A stretch of 12,203 nt of DNA from Minisyncoccota bacterium (GTDB lineage Bacteria > Patescibacteriota > Minisyncoccia > UBA6257 > HR35): the NCBI GenBank assembly GCA_028276315.1, contig JAPYWP010000011.1, forward strand, positions 1 to 12,203, written 5' to 3'. This document shows, in pieces, positions 12,115 to 12,203 of the stretch. A program made the translations under genes and the position numbers. Below the pieces are notes generated by a model. That model was not told the origin of the DNA, searched no databases, and saw nothing but the letters and a program-made list of their open reading frames with translations. The first letter of the stretch is position 1. Each line of letters begins with the position of its first letter.

Positions 12115-12203
12115 ATGGATCTTTTAAGTAAAAAGATTGCTCTAAATTTAATTTTAATTTTAATAACATTTCTTTTATTTTTGAATGAAATAAATTCTTT
12201 TGG
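12115..12203 (+). CDS. Membrane protein, N-terminal fragment (3' partial)
   Basis: The frame is open from ATG at 12115 to the window edge, giving 29 visible residues. It begins MDLLSKKIALN, followed by a strongly hydrophobic stretch (LILILITFLLFL) typical of a signal anchor or first membrane helix. The family cannot be told from this fragment. The start is supported by the candidate extended -10 box 6 nt upstream and by divergent arrangement with smpB. No ribosome-binding site is visible. Confidence 0.5.
   Translation, partial: MDLLSKKIALNLILILITFLLFLNEINSF

Noticed and set aside
1..12203. Reassigned TGA codon (as in Absconditabacteria/Gracilibacteria)
   Set aside because: All genes read full length with the standard code, and Gly is encoded by GGN throughout. 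Absence of TGA stops among 13 genes is weak evidence in such AT-rich DNA.

Overview
The window is very AT-rich, with short intergenic gaps and a small-genome style. The best-supported lineage is a Candidate Phyla Radiation (Patescibacteria) bacterium, probably of the Parcubacteria kind. The reasons are the TrbC/VirB2-like pair of membrane helices at the left edge, a short YidC without a periplasmic domain, ComEC divided into two genes, and many lineage-restricted small proteins. The standard code fits throughout. Twelve of the 13 stops seen are TAA, one is TAG and none is TGA. No taxonomic marker gene is present, so this placement is an inference.

Layout. (1) 3-2997, plus strand: the 3' part of a large membrane-anchored protein with a C-terminal M15/LAS-like peptidase signature, followed 1 nt later by a membrane-anchored beta-propeller-like protein. 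(2) 2987-5982, minus strand: a tight four-gene cluster in the order comEC channel domain, ComEC-type metallo-beta-lactamase domain as its own gene, rnpA and yidC. The rpmH gene that usually precedes rnpA is absent. (3) 5983-6604: no protein gene, but tRNA-Lys(CTT) and tRNA-Ser(TGA), set among eight degenerate ~20-bp repeat units in both orientations, then a consensus promoter. (4) 6605-8226: a 460-aa protein with a transglutaminase-like Cys/His/Asp signature and a 63-aa partner, closed by a strong terminator. (5) 8243-8948: a YdjM-like membrane protein and an overlapping 75-aa protein. (6) 8974-10361: a second consensus promoter, a 420-aa protein whose C-terminus resembles a divergent (perhaps circularly permuted) ATP-grasp, and a terminator. 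(7) 10394-11467: an M20 metallopeptidase. (8) 11533-11979, minus strand: smpB. (9) 12115 to the end: the start of a membrane protein, separated from smpB by a duplicated palindromic element.

How the parts relate. The minus-strand cluster combines DNA uptake (ComEC), tRNA maturation (RNase P protein) and membrane insertion (YidC). The transglutaminase-like and ATP-grasp-like genes differ from everything else here: they have full Shine-Dalgarno sites, consensus -35/-10 promoters and their own terminators. The other transcription-unit starts (comEC, the 8243 gene, the M20 gene, smpB, the 12115 gene) have a -10-like box only 5-10 nt before ATG, as expected for leaderless or near-leaderless mRNAs. 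Transglutaminase-like proteins and circularly permuted ATP-grasp enzymes are known neighbours in other bacteria, so the 6605-10327 genes are the best candidate here for an undescribed peptide- or protein-modifying system. Both assignments rest on motifs read by eye.
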